This document shows, in pieces, positions 59,040 to 64,000 of a DNA stretch of 64,000 nucleotides. Position 1 is the first letter of the stretch. Every line of letters begins with the position of its first letter. Position numbers and translations under genes: made by a program. The notes under the pieces are model-generated. The model saw only the letters and a program-made list of their open reading frames with translations, was not told where the DNA came from and made no database searches. The stretch is taken from NCBI RefSeq assembly GCF_033568475.1, contig NC_133123.1:6262001-6326000 (forward strand), given 5' to 3'. Source of the DNA: Henckelia pumila (taxonomy: Eukaryota > Streptophyta > Magnoliopsida > Lamiales > Gesneriaceae).

Positions 59040-61075
59040 TTAACCTTCTGGTATGGGCGCCAAGAGTTCCTGATAAAGCAAGCAACAATGTGAACCAACT
59101 ACTAGATTCATGCACATGAAATCCACTGATGAAAACATTTGGTAATTAGTGGAAGCAACAAAAGAACACGCCTTAGAATGACATGAATGGTGTTGTCTCA
59201 CCTTAGTAGATTTAACAAAAGTTTCCCAGGTGATATCGCCTCTAGGTGCCTTGGGATAATGATTCTGGGGATTTGTTGCCACAGCAAAAGATGAACGGAG
59301 ATGTGACTTCTTCATGGAAATGGAAGGTAAAGTACGCCCGAGCCAAGAATCTGATGGAGATTTAGGTAAAGATGGGGGAACTGGATATCGAGGGTGATTT
59401 GGATGAGTCCCCTTTTCCAGAGCTAATGTTTTTGGTGGCTGATTGTCTAAACTTTCAGAAGAATCTTTGTCCATATCTTTTACATTTTTTGTCATAGTTG
59501 AACTGAGGTTAACGTCTTCATTTTCTCCGTATGCCTCTGCTACATCCAACACTACTTTATTAGCACTAATGTTTACGACTTCCCCTGAAACAGGAACTCC
59601 TTTAGCATCTTCATCAGTCGGTGGAGAACAGGAAGCCGTGCTTTCAGTGCCCACTATCTTCATTGTATCAACATAGAGAGTTTTTTCCACAGCAGGTTCT
59701 CCTGCATCTGATTCCTCTAAACTGCCTTGATCAGCCAATAGTTCTTGAAAGGTTTTGGCATTAATCCCTGTATTCTTTGTTTCTTCAGGAACACCAGTAA
59801 CTTCTTGTTCCTCAATAAACAAAAAAGGTGCATTACAACTTGTTGGTGCATTATGGTTCTCTAGTTGAACATGTTCATTTCCCGAATTAGTCTTATTCAC
59901 CCCAAGTTCAGATGTCTGGATTGTGTCCACTGATTTAAGCTCAGAATGATCGGGCTTGGACTGCTCGATAAAAATAACAGTAAGGTGGGTCAAATTTGCA
60001 TCAAAAATCATGGAATGAATCAAAGCACGCATGAAGGTCAAAGATATGAAAGTAAAGTTAATACCTTGTTCCTGGTCTCGCTATAAGATCCAGCTGAAGA
60101 AGATCGATTTTGAGTTGTGTTAGCATATATTGGAACTCGGGTCCTCATACTCATCGCAGGTACTGCATTTAAAACGCCCAGTGAACTTCTTGAGCAAAAC
60201 CGGGGTAGCAGACCACAAACTCCCGGAAATCTTTTATGTTGCATATAGTCATCATCACTCTCCTCTTCTTCTTGATCTTCTTCTGTTTCATGGCAATACG
60301 AATACCGCTTTGCAAAACTAGGCCCATAGCGAAGTAAAGGCTTACTGCTGTTAACTATTTTCTTTGATTGTTGGGGTTGTTCTCTGGTGATAGCTTCTTT
60401 TTCGGATGCACAGTGTGGTGTCTCAGAAGCCATTGCTTTTGCAGCAGGGAGAAACCTATCCATCATGAACTCCCGAGATTTTGTGTCTGTCAAAAAACTT
60501 TTGGGTGGTTCGGTATCTAAATCATCAAATCCACTTAAACCACTCACACTACAATTGATGAAAAAAGATTCGGTTCTTGAAAGTGTATCAGGCGCATCAA
60601 AATATCCTTCATCACTATCCCCTGACTCAGAATGCATCCCCTTCTCTGTAATCTCATCATATCTCTCAAGATTCTTGAAATTTTCATCGTGATGCAGCCC
60701 ACTCTGGGAATCACGAGCAACTGTTACTATTTGACTTGAATTTTCATTTGGAATAACTTGACATGAATGCTGCTGGCTAGCTTGTGGACATCTGCCAGGA
60801 GGGAGCTTAGGGGCACTTGGAGGTCTGTCGTGGTTTCGAGTTTCTTGCTTCGACGCTTCCTTTGGTTGTCCAGGGGTCTGTTCCCATTGAAAAGGCACGA
60901 CTCCAGGATTTCTGATTGGGCCAGACTTGAGTTGTGATCGATAAGAAGGAAGCTGAGGTGTAACAGGCACAAAATTGCCTGTTTTACCTTTGTCATCCTT
61001 TTGAGAGGTCACCGCTGGCGAATTTCGTCTCACTGACAGAAATGGTCGATTGAAATTCAGTTTCTTGTCCTCCAT
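59040..61075 (-). CDS. DUF688-family-like plant protein, three exons
   Basis: Exons (minus strand) 61075-60065, 59960-59202 and 59069-59040, all phase 0 with GT-AG introns of 104 and 132 bp, give 599 residues. Diagnostic stretches: PFLSVRR near residue 11, GVVPFQWEQTPGQPK (58-72), an acidic run (264-276), CGLLPRFCSRSSL (287-299), LPKSPSDSWLGRTLPS (about 535-550) and a WETFVKSTK / ELLAPIPEG end. These fit plant DUF688 proteins, whose function is not established. The protein is largely disordered, Ser/Glu-rich, with no signal or membrane segment. ATG 61075 is chosen because it starts MEDKK, just before conserved text; the frame continues upstream without an ATG. The tiny last exon is supported by frame, splice sites and a fitting C-terminus. 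Confidence 0.82.
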
Positions 61076-61336
61076 CCGATACTCCAGCAACACCAACTTG
61101 CACTATCTATGTCAATGTCACCGGCAATCCGTGATTGACTCCTTCTATTCACTACCAGGGAGAAATCGATTGGCTCGAAAAACTCCTCCTTATAGAAGTT
61201 CGTCCATCTCTAGCATGCTCAATCTTCTGTTATGGTTATGGAAGAACATAGGAGAAGATTCAGAGATATTATATGTATTCCCAAACTCATCTACAGAATT
61301 CAAAAGTCACATGGTTAGAATCCCCACATTGCTCAC

Positions 61337-61897
61337 CTGAAAAAATTCTTGATAGTGCAGCATGCTTAGAGAGGGAAAAAAAAAAAACCACATTTCAACC
61401 TCAAGATGGTGACATGATTCCCCAAACGAATCATAGATATTGACTGAAGTTCAAACTGACAGACGAAAATGGACTAGATGTAACCGAAAACAGCAAAAAT
61501 AAGACGAATTCGTATGCCCTGACATCTATACAAATCTGATGAACGAACGCTACAAGAATTTGAATCATACAAGCTAATATAAGCTGAAAGTTGAGCTCAC
61601 TTCAAAAAGAGTTAAAAATTCAAGCATCTGAGGCACTCCAACAACACATAAATCATAATTTCAAGAAAATCTTCGTATAAAACAAAGTTAAAACCTTATC
61701 AAAAGTTCCCACTCGGAGGCTGATTTATTTCTGGGTTCAAAATTCTTGCGGCAACAACCAACACCCCAAAAATCAATTCAATGGTGTAAATTAAACACGA
61801 ACAACCCAACATACATCAACAACTAATGATCATACATCATCAGCAAAAATTAAACCCATTACGATTCCTGCAGACAATTATGGGAGAAAGATTGTAC
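61337..61897 (-). other. Likely 5' UTR intron of the DUF688-like gene
   Basis: On the minus strand GAAAG|GTACAATC near 61897 is a good donor and TTTTTTCAG near 61337 a good acceptor. No coding frame lies upstream. The transcription start would then be near 61950-62030. Inference from splice signals only. Confidence 0.5.
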
Positions 61898-64000
61898 CTT
61901 TCCTGAAATGCCGTTTTTGGTTCAAATTATTGAGTCGAACATCACATAACAGATGCTTGATGGGCTCACATTTATTGCTGATGAAAGCTGTAAAACAGCA
62001 ATAAAAGGAAAGATCTGATTACCATCCTTATAATATGATTTTTATTTTATTGGAATTGATTATTAAGCTGGACAGAGATGCTCACCATGTGCAAAGCAAG
62101 AAGAACCACTTCTTACATATATATGGTAGTGGGTTATACATATATCTTAGCGTACGAAATTCAAATTCTTGTTATTATGTTATGAAATTTATTGCATTAC
62201 TTAGTTTAGTACAATGTTATTTTGACTTTACGTCTGGCCATCAGTATTGGGATCATGTTATCATATTTTAATTAACCAATAATATAATATATGATTGTTA
62301 AGGGGATGACCCAAAAAAAGTCATCTTTACACATGCATCATTGAACGTTCATGAAACTTCAGAATTCTTGGAAATGGGAAAATAATTTATGGGACACGGT
62401 AACTGTGAATTCATTACTTGGGGATTTGGGAGTTTACTGCTGTATTTTGGTAACTGTGCAATTACTTATTCATCGACAAACAACCCCTTGTGAAAAAAAT
62501 TTACTTAATGGAAGATGGATCGACTTGACCCGTAATACGAAATAAACTCACGATCCATTTGCTAGCAAGGTATTTGCTTGTTCCGTAAACACAAATTCAT
62601 ATATTATCAAGGCCAAAAAAATAAAAATAAAAATAAATAAATAAATCTCGTGACTTTAGTTTAGAGGACCACTATATGAGTTGGTTTTGCAATGTTGTAC
62701 CCCAAATCATAAGCAACCCACATAAATTTTCAACTTTATGCGCTCTATCTTAAAGGCTATGTATTATAGATTGAGCAATGCTACATGTACAATCAAATTT
62801 TTATAATAATTTTTACACCACAAAAAATTCAATATAAAATTTAAATTTATCAAATCTCACGATACATTAAATGCAAAATCTCACGATATCATATCAAAAT
62901 CTCACGAGATAATAACAAAATATCACGACATAATTGTTGTAAATATTGTTGTACCATATATTGGTTGTACCTCTAGCATTATTCTTATAAATTTTGTGGG
63001 ACAATCTTTCATCTTTATGATGAAAGTGGGTTCATTTTAATTAATTTACGATTGAGTTCTTTAGTTGAATTGGGTAAATGGAAGATCATGCAAAGAAATC
63101 TTGGTTCTTGAGTAGGTTTTAGATTGGAGGAGTCTCCAAATTTGAAATATTAATAATATTATTTCATAATAATATTAATAACTTCTAAAAATCTCACTTA
63201 TTATCGACACGTGCATATATATATAAATTTCAATTCTAACATTATTTAGTAGTACTACTAAAAGAAAAACTTGTTTTCTGAAAAAAAATTTCCACACAAA
63301 TTAAGAAATTTATTGAAAAGTCATTTATATAAAACAAATGTCACATTTTACCCTCATTTTCATAGTTTTTTTTATTATGATTTTCGTGAGTATTTGAATA
63401 CATTATGATTATATAAAAAGTAAAAACGTTGTTACATGTAGCTAATATATTTAATGACAATAAAAGTGTGTTTAGCTGGAGAAACAACATAATAAAAACA
63501 TTTTAAAAAAATATTTGATTTTCTTTTTTATAAAAAAAGAAGTCATATGTTTTGAACCTTTTAAGAAACAAGACTTTTTTTCCTCAAAAAAAATTTTCTG
63601 TATTTTTTTCGTTTTTTTCTTTTATTTATATTTAAAATAAAAATAAAATATTTTTCAATATATATTCAAGCGTCAAAACTACTTCCGTTTTTTCTAATAA
63701 TTTAAAATTTTGAACTTATTTTAGTGTTTTATAAGCTATAACTTCTGCATTCATAGTCATACTAAACCTCTTATTAATTAATCTATATCAATCATCATTC
63801 AATTATAAAAGTGTGAATCAAGGTCAAAGTTTTTCATTGTGTATTTTTAACTTTGTCCTTAATTAGTACACACTTGATATGAGGATACTTTTGTAAAATC
63901 AATTATTATGATAAGATCAAAATTGACAATGTGTGCATATTAGATAAGGTTTCGGTTTTCAAAAAGATTGAAATACCAAAATATTTTAGTTTTAACTTTT
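61898..64000. other. Upstream intergenic sequence, no gene seen
   Basis: Holds the promoter side of the DUF688-like gene (to about 62030), then AT-rich sequence. One MITE-like element lies at 62773-62986. ORFs at 62035-62271 and 62351-62545 have no recognisable domain. Confidence 0.55.
62773..62986. mobile_element. Candidate MITE, about 210 bp
   Basis: The left end GAGCAATGCTACATGTACAA is mirrored by the right end GGTTGTACCTCTAGCATTATTC, reversed AATAATGCTAGAGGTACAACC. The interior has repeated ATCTCACGA strings. No clear target duplication. Confidence 0.55.

Overview
This is plant nuclear DNA: AT-rich intergenic sequence, intron-containing genes, and layers of plant-type LTR retrotransposons and MITEs. 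It reads as an asterid eudicot. The envelope-like retrotransposon ORF at the left edge resembles proteins I recall from Gesneriaceae assemblies (Dorcoceras/Primulina type), but that family call is a weak inference.

Host genes are few. Three plus-strand phospholipase A1 class II-like (lipase class 3) loci lie at 17.5, 37.4 and 56.8 kb. The second and third look intact, with two exons and a GHSLG nucleophile elbow. The first shares its flanks with the second, so the two came from one segmental duplication, but it has lost exactly 226 codons in frame, including the whole catalytic core. A three-exon minus-strand DUF688-like gene (59.0-61.1 kb) faces the third lipase tail to tail.

The rest is mostly transposable elements, many nested. 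0-4 kb: 3' end of a SIRE-type Ty1/copia element with an envelope-like ORF and its 3' LTR. 5.8-10.7 kb: a Mutator-type MITE with a 9-bp target duplication, split by a minus-strand LTR pair that has no coding interior. 13-16 kb: solo-LTR-like sequence. 20-25 kb: an LTR-like block between two copies of a 0.7-kb direct duplication. 25.5-30.4 kb: a structurally complete but mutated Tork-type copia element inside an older SIRE-like LTR. 32.2 kb: a SINE. 33.5-35.7 kb: a decayed minus-strand pararetrovirus-like (Caulimoviridae) remnant with an LTR-like insertion. 41.4-50.6 kb: a complete Ty3/gypsy chromovirus (Tekay-like) with near-identical LTRs and two in-frame TAG codons. It sits about 36 bp inside the LTR of a minus-strand Tat-like element. 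That Tat-like element carries an antisense ORF (51.9-53.6 kb) with its own TATA box. 54.6-55.5 kb: a hAT-type element with an 8-bp target duplication. 56.54-56.68 kb: a foldback MITE only 17 bp upstream of the putative TATA box of the third lipase.

There is no operon-like organisation and no sign of a bacterial-type system. The most notable items are the in-frame lipase deletion, the antisense ORF with its own promoter, the doubly TAG-interrupted gypsy polyprotein, the split Mutator MITE and the pararetrovirus remnant.
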